From NCBI GenBank assembly GCA_045596925.1, contig JAZODH010000083.1, positions 1 to 20,971 of the forward strand: a DNA stretch of 20,971 bases, given 5' to 3'. A program made the position numbers and the translations under genes. The notes below the pieces were generated by a model. It saw nothing but the letters and a program-made list of their open reading frames with translations, ran no database searches and was not told the origin of the DNA. Numbering within the stretch: the stretch's first letter is position 1; every line of letters begins with the position of its first letter. This document shows positions 14,327 to 20,971 of this stretch, piece after piece. The DNA comes from SIG710 sp045596925 (GTDB taxonomy: Bacteria; Bacillota; Clostridia; Oscillospirales; CAG-272).

Positions 14327-15187
14327 TTATTTTTTCTTGCAGATCATTTTCATCTCGGATGTTCCGATATCCTGCGCAATAGCCGCGCATTTTGCCATGA
14401 GCAGGAAATAGATATTTCCCTGTGCCTCATTCAGTCCCTCGTAGTTCGCCTGGCCCTTTGAGATCACCAGGTCGGCGCTCTCAAAGATTTTGCGGAACTC
14501 CTCCGACGTGCGGTGAAGCACCGTTCCCGGGCAGTTGTCCCCGTGATCGATGACGTTGGCGTATTGCTGAATTCCGACGGAAAGCGCATCCTGTGCAACA
14601 GAGTCGTTGAGGATAGGCGCGCCCTTTGTTACAAAGTGAATTGGCGCGTCGGAATTTAGCGTTCTGATCCTTTTGAGCAGGAGCTTATCAAGGACGATCT
14701 CACCGCAGTTGTCACCGATATAAACGATGGATTTTGCCCTCAGAATGTCCTCTCTAAGATGCGCGGTATGGTCGATCTCAAGAGCTTCACTGCCAAAGCG
14801 ATCAAAAAATTCCTTCAGCGCACGGTCGGTCAGCTCGTAACCGGGGCTGAAATCGATGATGTTTCCGATAATGGCGTATTTCACCGCCTCGGCAAAGGGG
14901 TCGGATGAGTTTTCTATTGTCTTTTCAAGCTCGTCACTCCGCTCCGTCAGCTTTTCGTTGTAAAAGTCTCTCGTTGCCTTATAGGGGTCGAAGTTCCCCG
15001 ACTCGCGCGTGACTATGGCAAATATCTCGCCAACAAGCTCGGGAGTAATCGTGCTCTCAAAATCGACACGGCTCATGTATTCAAATACTTTTTTCAAAAG
15101 CCTTCCGCCGTCATCGGGACAGGAGACGTCTATAAATTTTATCGCTTGATTTACGATACAGGGCAGGCATTTTTTGCGGATCTTCAT
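14327..15187 (-). CDS. DUF89/ARMT1-like damage-control phosphatase
   Basis: DUF89 proteins are metal-dependent phosphatases thought to remove damaged or harmful phosphometabolites such as sugar phosphates. The 286-aa protein begins with CLPC (C7, C10), as in the bacterial and archaeal AF1104-like subgroup. It also has GNIIDFS (about 108-114), the core IGDNCGEIVLDKL (D159, N160), PILNDSV (D195) and SKGQANYEG (K244). These correspond to the Asp/Asn metal and phosphate residues of the family. AAGGAG lies about 7 nt before the ATG. A good promoter at 15219-15247 lies just inside the end of the DMT gene, so it can be expressed alone as well as by read-through. The natural substrate is unknown. Confidence 0.88.
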   Translation of the reverse strand: MKIRKKCLPCIVNQAIKFIDVSCPDDGGRLLKKVFEYMSRVDFESTITPELVGEIFAIVTRESGNFDPYKATRDFYNEKLTERSDELEKTIENSSDPFAEAVKYAIIGNIIDFSPGYELTDRALKEFFDRFGSEALEIDHTAHLREDILRAKSIVYIGDNCGEIVLDKLLLKRIRTLNSDAPIHFVTKGAPILNDSVAQDALSVGIQQYANVIDHGDNCPGTVLHRTSEEFRKIFESADLVISKGQANYEGLNEAQGNIYFLLMAKCAAIAQDIGTSEMKMICKKK

Positions 15188-15218
15188 TTTCTAACTCCTT
15201 TTTTAGGATGTTAGCACC

Positions 15219-15247
15219 ATTGTATCACGTATTGCGGGATTTTTCAA
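15219..15247 (-). promoter_or_regulatory. promoter for the DUF89 gene
   Basis: On the minus strand, TTGAAA (15242-15247), 17 bp and TACAAT (15219-15224) preceded by TGA (extended -10). The -35 overlaps the last codons of the permease gene. Confidence 0.7.
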
Positions 15248-16124
15248 GGGGCGAGCGCAATTCCGACAGCACGATACCGAATGAAATAAGCAAAAATCCT
15301 GCCAAATACTGAATTTTCAGCACATTTTCTCCGATCATCAGCGCGCTGAAAACACAAGCGAAAACCGGCTCGGCGAATTTAATGATAAAGAGCTTTGAAA
15401 GCTCTCCTTTTTTCACTGCACCGAACCACAGGCAATAGCTTAAGATCGATGCTACGCAGATAAGTGCGAAAATGTACGACTTTTCAAGGGTTATCCGAGC
15501 CTTTCCCCCAAGTAAAAATCCGACGGCGAGAAGAACTATACCACCAAAAAACTGGGAAATGCCCGTCATAGTAACGGGGGCTACCCTCTCCAGGGCTTTT
15601 TTGCCCGCGACGTTGGAAAAAACCGTGCAAAAGGACGCGCAGATGACGAGAAATTCGCCGATGCCGAAGGAAATCCCCATATTATCCCCGCTTACTGCAA
15701 CAATGCCGAGAAAACCGAGGACGGCGCCGATTATTTTCTTCCACGTGGGCTTATCTTCCTTGAAAAACACAAAAGAAAAGCAAACATACAAAAGCGCACC
15801 CGTCTGCTTTATGAGCGCGGTCTTTGAGCTTTCACACAGATTCAGCGCCGAATAGGTAAAGCTGTAGTGAAGCACAACGGCAAAGAGTCCGGACAAAAGT
15901 ATGGGTAAAATCGAGCTTTTCGCGTCCTTATACGAGGACTTATCCCGAAACAGTGCAAAAAGGCAGATGACGGCTCCGCAAACGGCAAACCGAAGTCCCG
16001 CAAAAACAAGAATATCGCCCAAGGACTCTACGCCGTAAGTCTTCATACCCAGCTTCACCGTGGGAAAAAGCAATCCCCACAAAAGCATCACGAAAAGAGG
16101 CGCAATAAGATTTTTAATCTTCAT
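15225..16124 (-). CDS. EamA/DMT-superfamily permease
   Basis: The 299-aa protein has ten hydrophobic segments in two repeats of five, as in the drug/metabolite transporter superfamily. Repeat 1 is at about 5-140 (APLFVMLLWGLLFPTVKLG at the first helix, TGALLYVCFSFVFFKED at the fourth). Repeat 2 is at about 147-290 (FAEPVFACVFSALMIGE near the end). The motif in which a helix ends in FFKE or MIGE is typical of EamA domains. It starts inside the quinone-oxidoreductase gene (11-nt overlap), so it is part of that operon and is translated by coupling. The role is likely export or uptake of a small metabolite, perhaps one handled by the operon's dehydrogenases. The substrate is not deducible. Confidence 0.9.
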   Translation of the reverse strand: MKIKNLIAPLFVMLLWGLLFPTVKLGMKTYGVESLGDILVFAGLRFAVCGAVICLFALFRDKSSYKDAKSSILPILLSGLFAVVLHYSFTYSALNLCESSKTALIKQTGALLYVCFSFVFFKEDKPTWKKIIGAVLGFLGIVAVSGDNMGISFGIGEFLVICASFCTVFSNVAGKKALERVAPVTMTGISQFFGGIVLLAVGFLLGGKARITLEKSYIFALICVASILSYCLWFGAVKKGELSKLFIIKFAEPVFACVFSALMIGENVLKIQYLAGFLLISFGIVLSELRSPLEKSRNT

Positions 16125-17103
16125 TTTTTACTCTCAAAACTACCTTGCCCACATTCTCGCCACGCTCAAGTATGGCGTGAGCCTCCTCAGCTTCGGTCAT
16201 CGGAAGAACTTTATAGATGGTCGGGCGAAGCTCGCCTGATTCAAGCTTGGGCCATACGCGATTGACAAGCTGGGCGAGAATTTCGCCTTTTTCCTTGACA
16301 GACCGCTTTCGAAGCATACCTCCCTTCAGTTCAATGCCTTTTGTGAGAAGTGCACGCAAAGGGATCTCGGTAGTTATTCCCGCAAGAGTGGATATAAGCA
16401 CCCAGCGACAGCCCTCGTTCACATAAGGAAACGCCTCGCCGATAGTCTCACCTGCAAGACAGTCGATGGCAACGTCGATGGGATGACCTTTTTCGGATTC
16501 GGACCTTAATACATCAACCACCGACTCCGACGTAGAATCGATTACCACGTCCGCGCCGAGATGCGCGATCTTCTTCTTTGTTTCCTCCCCCAAGACTGAA
16601 GTGATAACGTACGCGCCAAAAGCCTTTGCCATGGGGATTCCCACGCTTGCAAGACCGCTTGCGCCTGCGGGGAAAAAGAGAGTTTCGCCCTCACGGTATC
16701 TACCCTCGATGAACAGGTTCAGGTAGCAGGTGGCGAAGGCTTCGGGGAGCGCAGACGCTTCTTCCATGGAAAGTCCGCGCGGAACAGGCATTACCATGCC
16801 CTCGTCTGCGGCAACTCTTTCGGCATAACCGCCACCACCAAGAAGAGCGCAAACGCGGTCTCCGACCTTCCATTTAGTCACGCTTTTGCCCACCTCAATG
16901 ACCTTTCCCGCCACCTCAAGCCCCATCCAGGGGGGACACCCCGCAGGAGACGGGTACTTTCCTGCTCTCTGTAACAGGTCTGCGCGGTTGAGAGCCGCGG
17001 CGTACACGTCGATAAGCACCTGTGTGTCAAGCACCTCAGGTTCGTCAACCTCACTCCAAACAAGATTTTTATTTTCATCAACAAGCATTGCTTTCATATT
17101 CAT
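16114..17103 (-). CDS. NAD(P)H:quinone oxidoreductase-like reductase (zinc-independent MDR, PIG3-type)
   Basis: This is a medium-chain dehydrogenase/reductase of the quinone oxidoreductase group. The 329-aa reading starts MNMKAMLVDE and includes ALNRADLLQRAGKYP and GLEVAGKVIEVGKSV, the classical QOR/PIG3 N-terminal block. The NADPH-binding GASGLASVGIPMAKAFGA follows, then DVAIDCLAGE. The catalytic-zinc cysteines and GHE motif of alcohol dehydrogenases are absent, as expected. A longer start at TTG 17115 would begin within the GGAGG sequence. The ATG at 17103, five bases after GGAGG, is preferred. It follows the 57-aa ORF by two bases and overlaps the DMT permease by 11 nt. The substrate is probably an enone, quinone or other unsaturated carbonyl. 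Confidence 0.9.
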   Translation of the reverse strand: MNMKAMLVDENKNLVWSEVDEPEVLDTQVLIDVYAAALNRADLLQRAGKYPSPAGCPPWMGLEVAGKVIEVGKSVTKWKVGDRVCALLGGGGYAERVAADEGMVMPVPRGLSMEEASALPEAFATCYLNLFIEGRYREGETLFFPAGASGLASVGIPMAKAFGAYVITSVLGEETKKKIAHLGADVVIDSTSESVVDVLRSESEKGHPIDVAIDCLAGETIGEAFPYVNEGCRWVLISTLAGITTEIPLRALLTKGIELKGGMLRKRSVKEKGEILAQLVNRVWPKLESGELRPTIYKVLPMTEAEEAHAILERGENVGKVVLRVKNED

Positions 17104-17105
17104 TA

Positions 17106-17279
17106 TTACCTCCAATTAAAATTCTCCTCGGGGCGCAGGTAAGGCAGGTGAAGATCAATTCCTCTTGCACCCGCAAATTCCGCCTCTCTGATCTTACATA
17201 TAGCGGCATAAGCGGTCTTTTCTTTGATGACAGCCACGATCATCGGTGACTTTCCATATGCAAATGACGGTCTTTTCAT
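17106..17279 (-). CDS. 57-aa ORF resembling the N-terminus of type I 3-dehydroquinate dehydratase
   Basis: It begins one base after the SDR stop codon, with AAAGGA about 10 nt upstream, and ends two bases before the next gene's ATG. The start is MKRPSFAYGKSPMIVAVIKE and the end is LHLPYLRPEENFNWR. The first beta-strand/helix pattern, the AEFAGARGIDLHL stretch and the PE that follows are like the N-terminal 45 residues of type I dehydroquinase-like TIM barrels. The rest of the roughly 230-residue barrel, including the Schiff-base lysine, is absent. It is therefore either a truncated remnant kept by an internal deletion or a genuine small ORF. The last Trp-Arg codons carry the downstream Shine-Dalgarno sequence. 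The fragment could not be catalytic alone. The homology call rests on my reading of the pattern, not a search. Confidence 0.5.
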   Translation of the reverse strand: MKRPSFAYGKSPMIVAVIKEKTAYAAICKIREAEFAGARGIDLHLPYLRPEENFNWR

Positions 17280-17280
17280 T

Positions 17281-18045
17281 TCAGTCTGTTCCTTTCATGG
17301 AAAGAGTTCTGCCGCCGTCGCAAACGTAGGTCTGACCCGTAATAAAACCTGCTTTATCGGATGCCAGAAACGCTACAAGCTCTGCAATATCGGTCGCCGT
17401 ACACTTTTTGCCGAGTACGTTTGTTTTCAACGCACGATCGGTATTGTCGCCCTCCTCGGGACGCATGACTATGCCCGGTGCCACATCATTTACCGTTATG
17501 TTATACTCGCCCAGCTCCTTTGCCAGAGCCTTAGTCAGAGACATAACTCCGCCCTTTGATGCGGCGTAATCGGCACAGCCACGCAATCCCATAAGTCCGA
17601 CGGCGGATGAGAAATTGATGATCCTGCCGCCTCTTCCCTGCTTTATCATAATTCTTGCCGCCGCGCGGGATGCCCAAATGGCACCGTAAAGATTGACCTT
17701 CAGCACTCGGTCGATAACGTAGTCCTCCTGCTCTGCCAGAGGCAGATATTTTGCGTCCTTGCCCGCAATTCTCGCACTTCCGCCGGCAACGTGGACCATT
17801 ATATCAAGTCCGCCAAGCTCGGTCGCAGCGAGATTTACGGCGTTATCGACGCTCTTTGAATCGGTCACATCAGCCACATATCCGCGGGCCTCGCCACCCG
17901 CTTCGTTTATCCTTGCAACGGTGGCATTGACCGCCGCCTCGTTTATATCACAAACGGCGATCTTCGCGCCGTCACGGGAAAGGGTCATAGCCACCTCACC
18001 GCCGATATATCCGCCTGCGCCCGTTATAAATGCAACCTTTTTCAT
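17281..18045 (-). CDS. short-chain dehydrogenase/reductase (classical SDR)
   Basis: The 254-aa classical SDR, starting MKKVAFITGAGGYIGG, has the cofactor motif TGAGGYIG (8-15), D33 after the second strand (suggesting NAD preference), N118, and the catalytic S147, Y160 and K164 (YAASK). The C-terminal FITGQTYVCDGGRT is a family hallmark. A longer N-terminus starting at 18111 is possible, but AGGAGAAG just upstream of the ATG at 18045 supports the shorter start. The gene lies 10 bp after the dehydrogenase upstream. It presumably oxidises a sugar, cyclitol or hydroxy-acid in the pathway of this operon; the substrate is unknown. Confidence 0.93.
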   Translation of the reverse strand: MKKVAFITGAGGYIGGEVAMTLSRDGAKIAVCDINEAAVNATVARINEAGGEARGYVADVTDSKSVDNAVNLAATELGGLDIMVHVAGGSARIAGKDAKYLPLAEQEDYVIDRVLKVNLYGAIWASRAAARIMIKQGRGGRIINFSSAVGLMGLRGCADYAASKGGVMSLTKALAKELGEYNITVNDVAPGIVMRPEEGDNTDRALKTNVLGKKCTATDIAELVAFLASDKAGFITGQTYVCDGGRTLSMKGTD

Positions 18046-18055
18046 GTCACTTCTC

Positions 18056-19045
18056 CTATTCCAGTCCGCAGATCTCGCTGAGCACCTTTTGAACCTTATA
18101 ATCGTGCTCATATGTAAAGGGATTTTCCTTTGTTCCCATGATATATGCGTAAAAATCCTGCATCATTATATCATAGCGACCGTCTGCAGTATTGTCTTCA
18201 AAGGTCAGTATTTTCTTTCTGTCCTCGTAGGCTTTGTCAGCGATCTCCGTGTCCGAATAGGTCATGGTCATGGGACGCTCGAGAGGACAGATATTGACGG
18301 TTCCGCGGCTTCCCGAAACCATAAACTGACGCCGTCCAAAGCCGTTGACCTCAACCGAGGATACGAAAATACGTGCCAGCGTGTTGCCGTATTCAAGCAC
18401 TGCTAGATTGTTATCCTCGAAGTCAACACCGTGCAGTCCTGTGTGCTTTAAAAATGAGGTCACCCGATCGGGTTCACCGAGAATATAAACTATCAGGTCG
18501 ACCAGGTGGCTGCCCAGAATGTACATGATACCACCCTTGAAGTTGGTAAGCCACTTTTTGTAGCCCTCTCCGTGGTAGGTGCTCATCTCGGCGTTGATCG
18601 AATAAATCTCACCCAGATCTCCGTTTTTGATATGCTCAAGAGCCTGAAGTATTGCAGGGTTATAGCGGTACATATAGCCCATCTGGATAACCATTTTTTG
18701 CGCCTCGGCACTGTCAAGCAGGGATTTCCATTCTGTCAGCGTTCCGCTTGCCGGCTTATCCATATGGATATGCTTGCCCGCATCTATGCACATCTTGGCA
18801 TATTTTGTCAGATCCCAGACATCGCTCTCAACCAGGACAGCGTCCGATTTTTCAAGGATCTCATCCACCGACATACGCTCAAGCCCTTCGTAGCCACGCA
18901 ATCCGCCTCGGTCTTGTATCCATTTTTCGTTTTCCTCCGCATAGCCGACTATTTCAAAAAGCTCCAGAAATTTTCTGGCGGCAAGCATTTTCGCCTCTCC
19001 GTGATTGTGACCAATGCCGATCTGACCAAGCTTTATTTTTTTCAT
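18056..19045 (-). CDS. Gfo/Idh/MocA family oxidoreductase
   Basis: The family contains NAD(P)-dependent sugar and inositol dehydrogenases. The 329-aa protein starts MKKIKLGQIGIGHNHG, a Rossmann GxGxxG-type loop (variant, GIGHNHG). It has HMDKPASG (D96-K97-P98), the DKP form of the usual EKP with the catalytic lysine, and the substrate-side motif GGIMYILGSHLVDL with H180 and D183. A TTG at 19060 gives a longer frame, but the ATG at 19045 has GGAGA at a proper distance and shares its A with the TGA of the 43-aa ORF. Sugar or inositol-like substrates are the usual ones; the actual one is unknown. Controlled with the operon from the AraC intergenic region. Confidence 0.93.
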   Translation of the reverse strand: MKKIKLGQIGIGHNHGEAKMLAARKFLELFEIVGYAEENEKWIQDRGGLRGYEGLERMSVDEILEKSDAVLVESDVWDLTKYAKMCIDAGKHIHMDKPASGTLTEWKSLLDSAEAQKMVIQMGYMYRYNPAILQALEHIKNGDLGEIYSINAEMSTYHGEGYKKWLTNFKGGIMYILGSHLVDLIVYILGEPDRVTSFLKHTGLHGVDFEDNNLAVLEYGNTLARIFVSSVEVNGFGRRQFMVSGSRGTVNICPLERPMTMTYSDTEIADKAYEDRKKILTFEDNTADGRYDIMMQDFYAYIMGTKENPFTYEHDYKVQKVLSEICGLE

Positions 19046-19176
19046 CACACGTTTCTCCAATCAAATACTGTTCCCATTGGGAAATTGGGGTCGTCGCACA
19101 GTTCATTATAGATCTTGGGTGCGTTCTCGGGGTCTTCTATTCTTGAAACTATCGGCAGGACCTCTATACGCTTCAT
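19045..19176 (-). CDS. 43-aa small ORF, first gene of the dehydrogenase operon
   Basis: MKRIEVLPIVSRIEDPENAPKI begins it and MGTVFDWRNV ends it. Family not recognised. The ATG at 19176 has a strong GGGGGAG about 6 nt upstream; a longer frame to 19281 has no ribosome binding site. The stop TGA overlaps the next gene's ATG by one base (TGATG), and the terminal TGG-AGA codons supply that gene's Shine-Dalgarno sequence. It could be a translated small protein or an upstream coupling ORF. It is charged and soluble, without a signal or membrane helix. The function is unknown. Confidence 0.6.
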   Translation of the reverse strand: MKRIEVLPIVSRIEDPENAPKIYNELCDDPNFPMGTVFDWRNV

Positions 19177-19201
19177 TGCAAACTCCCCCTTTTTTGACCC
19201 C

Positions 19202-19229
19202 ATGATACCACGCCCAAGGCAAAAGTAAA
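19202..19229 (-). promoter_or_regulatory. probable weak promoter of the leftward dehydrogenase operon
   Basis: On the minus strand, TATCAT (19202-19207) is preceded by TGG, with TTTACT (19224-19229) 16 bp upstream. A better TTGACA occurs at 19230-19235 but would be 22 bp away, too far. A weak -35 next to a palindrome fits an activator-dependent promoter. Confidence 0.45.
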
Positions 19230-19231
19230 TG

Positions 19232-19259
19232 TCAAATATGATATTTTTATCAGATTTGA
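19232..19259. promoter_or_regulatory. inverted repeat, candidate AraC-family operator
   Basis: Two 12-bp arms (19232-19243 and 19248-19259) match in 11 of 12 positions around a TTTT centre. It lies 2 bp upstream of the likely -35 (TTTACT) of the leftward promoter and 9 bp upstream of the araC -35. Binding by the neighbouring regulator is an inference. Confidence 0.6.
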
Positions 19260-19268
19260 TACTAAATA

Positions 19269-19297
19269 TTGACAAAAGCAATCTTATAATATATAAT
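19269..19297 (+). promoter_or_regulatory. consensus promoter of the araC-type gene
   Basis: TTGACA (19269-19274), 17 bp and TATAAT (19292-19297), both perfect. The leader would be only about 14 nt, carrying AAAAAAGGAGG just before the ATG at 19318. An extra TATAAT at 19285 is 10 bp from the -35 and is not the -10. Confidence 0.85.
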
Positions 19298-19317
19298 TAC
19301 AAAAAAGGAGGAAGGCC

Positions 19318-20073
19318 ATGGAAAACTTATTGTCAGGTATGATCATCAAAAAAATACACGGTGCGTCCTCGCTTTACACCGAAAAAGGAACCGGTGCCAA
19401 AAGAATCAACCGTTCTTGCTTTGCCATCGCCCTCAAATATGAGGGAGAGACCGTATATCGGGTAGGTCAAGAGACGGTCACGTCAAATCTTAACAATCTT
19501 GTTATTTTACCGAAAGGTCTCAGCTACTCGTGGGAATGCACAAAAACGGGACACTTTATCAGCCTTGAATTTGAATGCGACGCCGTCATTGACCGTATTC
19601 TTTCCGTCCCCATATCAAACGGAGATGAGATCCTGAATATTTTAAAGGGCATCGAGCGAAAACGGCTCATGAAAAAGCCTATGTACCAAGCTGAGTGCAT
19701 GCGGGATGCATACAATATTTTCCTGAAGCTGGGCGAGGTACAGACAAAGAAATACGTTCCGGGAGAAAAGGCTAAAAAGCTTCTGCCCGTCATGGAATTT
19801 ATCTCAAAAAATCTGGACAAAACCATAAAAAACGAGGATTTGGCAAATATAATAGGTGTCTCCACCGTTTATTTCCGCAAGCTTTTTACCCAGGTCTACG
19901 GCGTGTCCCCCATGAATTACGTCAAGGCGCTCCGCATAAAAAAAGCCAAGGAAATGCTGCGAAGCGACTACGGAAGTCTTTCTGACATAGCATTCTCCCT
20001 GGGATATTCCAGCATATATGAATTTTCAAGAGATTTTAAGAAGCACACGGGCACACCGCCCTCAAAATATTGA
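19318..20073 (+). CDS. AraC-family transcriptional regulator
   Basis: The 251-aa protein has an N-terminal cupin-like sensing domain (about 1-140, with the VILPKGLSYSW beta segment) and a C-terminal AraC DNA-binding domain. That domain has two helix-turn-helix units, the first at about 172-192 (NEDLANIIGVSTVYFRKLF) and the second at about 221-251 (LSDIAFSLGYSSIYEFSRDF), ending in the family's GTPPSKY. It is divergent from the dehydrogenase operon with an inverted repeat in between, so local control by a metabolite sensed by the cupin is likely. GGAGGAAGGCC precedes the ATG. The ligand is unknown. The next gene (trkA-like) starts 13 bp after the stop and could be cotranscribed. Confidence 0.93.
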   Translation: MENLLSGMIIKKIHGASSLYTEKGTGAKRINRSCFAIALKYEGETVYRVGQETVTSNLNNLVILPKGLSYSWECTKTGHFISLEFECDAVIDRILSVPISNGDEILNILKGIERKRLMKKPMYQAECMRDAYNIFLKLGEVQTKKYVPGEKAKKLLPVMEFISKNLDKTIKNEDLANIIGVSTVYFRKLFTQVYGVSPMNYVKALRIKKAKEMLRSDYGSLSDIAFSLGYSSIYEFSRDFKKHTGTPPSKY

Positions 20074-20086
20074 AGAGGAAAAATAA

Positions 20087-20971
20087 ATGAAAATAGTAAT
20101 AATAGGTCTCGGCACTATCGGAAGAACGATCCTGAGAGATCTTTCGGGTGAAGGACACACCATAACGATCATTGATGAGGACAAGTCGAAGGTCGAGGCA
20201 CTCATTGAAAAATACGACGTTTTCGGCGTGGTCGGAAATGGTGCTTGTCTTGACATTCAAAAGGAAGCGGGCATGGAGGATGCGGATCTTGCCATAGTGC
20301 TGACCAACAGCGACGAAATGAACGTTTTTGCCTGTCTCGTTGCTAAAAAGATGGGCGTAACAAGTACTATTGCCCGCGTCCGCAATCCCGACTACAGAAA
20401 ACAGATAATCGAGATGAAGGACGATCTGGGCATCGCTATGATAGTCAACCCCGAGCAAGAAATGGCAAACGAGATCTTCCACATCATCAACCTCCCCTCG
20501 GTCGCACAGATCGAAAACTTCGCAAAAGGCAGAGTATCCCTTGTTGAGATCGTTGCCGAGAAGGGCTGTGCTCTTATAGGCGAAACGCTTATCTCTCTTG
20601 GTAAAAAACTGAAAACGAGAGTTCTTATCTGCGCCGTTCAGCGCGGAGACGAGGTATTTATTCCCTCGGGTACTTTTAAGATCGAGGAGGGGGACAAGAT
20701 CCACTTCACTGCCGCCGCCAGAACCCTTGGCGATTTCCTTTCTGAGGCGAATCTTGTAAAATCTCCTTTGAAAAACATTATGATAATCGGCGGCAGCCGA
20801 ATAGGATATTATCTTGCCGACGCCCTTTCTCAAAAGAAATATTCGGTCAAGCTGCTCGAAGACAACGAGAAAAAGGCCGAGGAGCTGGCGGAGCTTCTGC
20901 CCCGCGTAACGGTCATTCGCGGAAACGGCACTCAGCACGACATTCTCATCGAGGAAGGCATCGAGGCCATG
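20087..20971 (+). CDS. trkA: TrkA-like potassium uptake regulatory subunit, 3' end outside the window
   Basis: TrkA/KtrA-type proteins bind NAD(H)/ATP and gate the TrkH/KtrB potassium channel at the membrane. The first 295 codons are present and open to the edge. Residues about 1-120 are RCK_N with MKIVIIGLGTIGRT (GxGxxG) and GVVGNGACLDIQKEAG. Residues about 130-215 are an RCK_C domain with RVSLVEIVAEKG, ALIGETLISLGKKL and EEGDKIHFTAA. A second RCK_N begins at about 225 (MIIGGSRIGYYLAD). The duplicated-RCK layout is that of TrkA rather than the single-RCK KtrA. The RBS GAAGAGGAA is about 7 nt before the ATG, and the gene lies 13 bp after the araC-type stop. A TrkH-type membrane gene would be expected beyond the window. 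Confidence 0.93.
   Translation, partial: MKIVIIGLGTIGRTILRDLSGEGHTITIIDEDKSKVEALIEKYDVFGVVGNGACLDIQKEAGMEDADLAIVLTNSDEMNVFACLVAKKMGVTSTIARVRNPDYRKQIIEMKDDLGIAMIVNPEQEMANEIFHIINLPSVAQIENFAKGRVSLVEIVAEKGCALIGETLISLGKKLKTRVLICAVQRGDEVFIPSGTFKIEEGDKIHFTAAARTLGDFLSEANLVKSPLKNIMIIGGSRIGYYLADALSQKKYSVKLLEDNEKKAEELAELLPRVTVIRGNGTQHDILIEEGIEAM

Noticed and set aside
19045..19281. 78-codon reading of the small ORF at the start of the dehydrogenase operon
   Set aside because: The extra N-terminal part runs through the promoter and palindrome region with no ribosome binding site. The ATG at 19176 has GGGGGAG.
19285..19290. First TATAAT upstream of the araC-type gene as the -10
   Set aside because: It is only 10 bp from the TTGACA. 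The second TATAAT at 19292 has a 17-bp spacer.
20036..20938. 300-codon open frame on the minus strand
   Set aside because: It is antisense to trkA, whose plus-strand reading has clear RCK motifs and a ribosome binding site.
1..20971. tRNA, rRNA, CRISPR, transposase or phage genes
   Set aside because: No cloverleaf-like sequence, spaced repeat array or mobile-element protein was found on reading both strands.

Overview
The window looks like a chromosomal segment from a low-to-medium GC anaerobic Firmicute, most likely a gut or rumen clostridium. That inference rests on strong GGAGG-type ribosome binding sites, several near-consensus TTGACA-17 bp-TATAAT promoters, a T-box riboswitch, an rplM-rpsI operon, a zinc-ribbon/transmembrane protein and a GH10 xylanase. 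I see no tRNA, rRNA, CRISPR array, phage or insertion sequence. Almost all DNA is accounted for by genes, promoters and hairpin terminators.

Left part (1-6668). A small membrane protein (-) is divergent from a GH10 xylanase with a perfect promoter (+). Next comes a minus-strand group: a 67-aa winged-helix-like protein, 3-methyladenine DNA glycosylase I (tag), and a membrane protein that appears to start at AUA. A two-hairpin intergenic repeat separates it from rplM-rpsI (-). A PHP-domain phosphoesterase (+) and a three-domain S1-like RNA-binding protein (+) follow, and the latter converges on a small zinc-ribbon protein (-).

Middle (6686-14293). A tightly overlapping ABC exporter (ATPase, two permeases) is read leftward behind a 565-aa protein with a zinc ribbon, one transmembrane segment and a large outer domain. 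To its right, a consensus promoter drives a long T-box leader on the plus strand. The leader precedes a single gene fusing an XRE helix-turn-helix, a cupin and a complete AMP-forming acyl-CoA synthetase. The best specifier codon is ATC (Ile). This is the most interesting item: it suggests that uncharged tRNA-Ile switches on activation of a branched short-chain acid, presumably 2-methylbutyrate, which anaerobes can carboxylate reductively to make isoleucine.

Right part (14327-20971). A leftward gene set (43-aa ORF, Gfo/Idh/MocA dehydrogenase, SDR dehydrogenase, a 57-aa 3-dehydroquinase-like fragment, quinone oxidoreductase-type reductase, DMT permease, DUF89 phosphatase) is almost gap-free and translationally coupled. 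It is divergent from an AraC-family regulator. Between them lies a 28-bp near-perfect inverted repeat, a good candidate operator. The araC gene is followed by a trkA-like potassium-transport regulator cut off by the window end.
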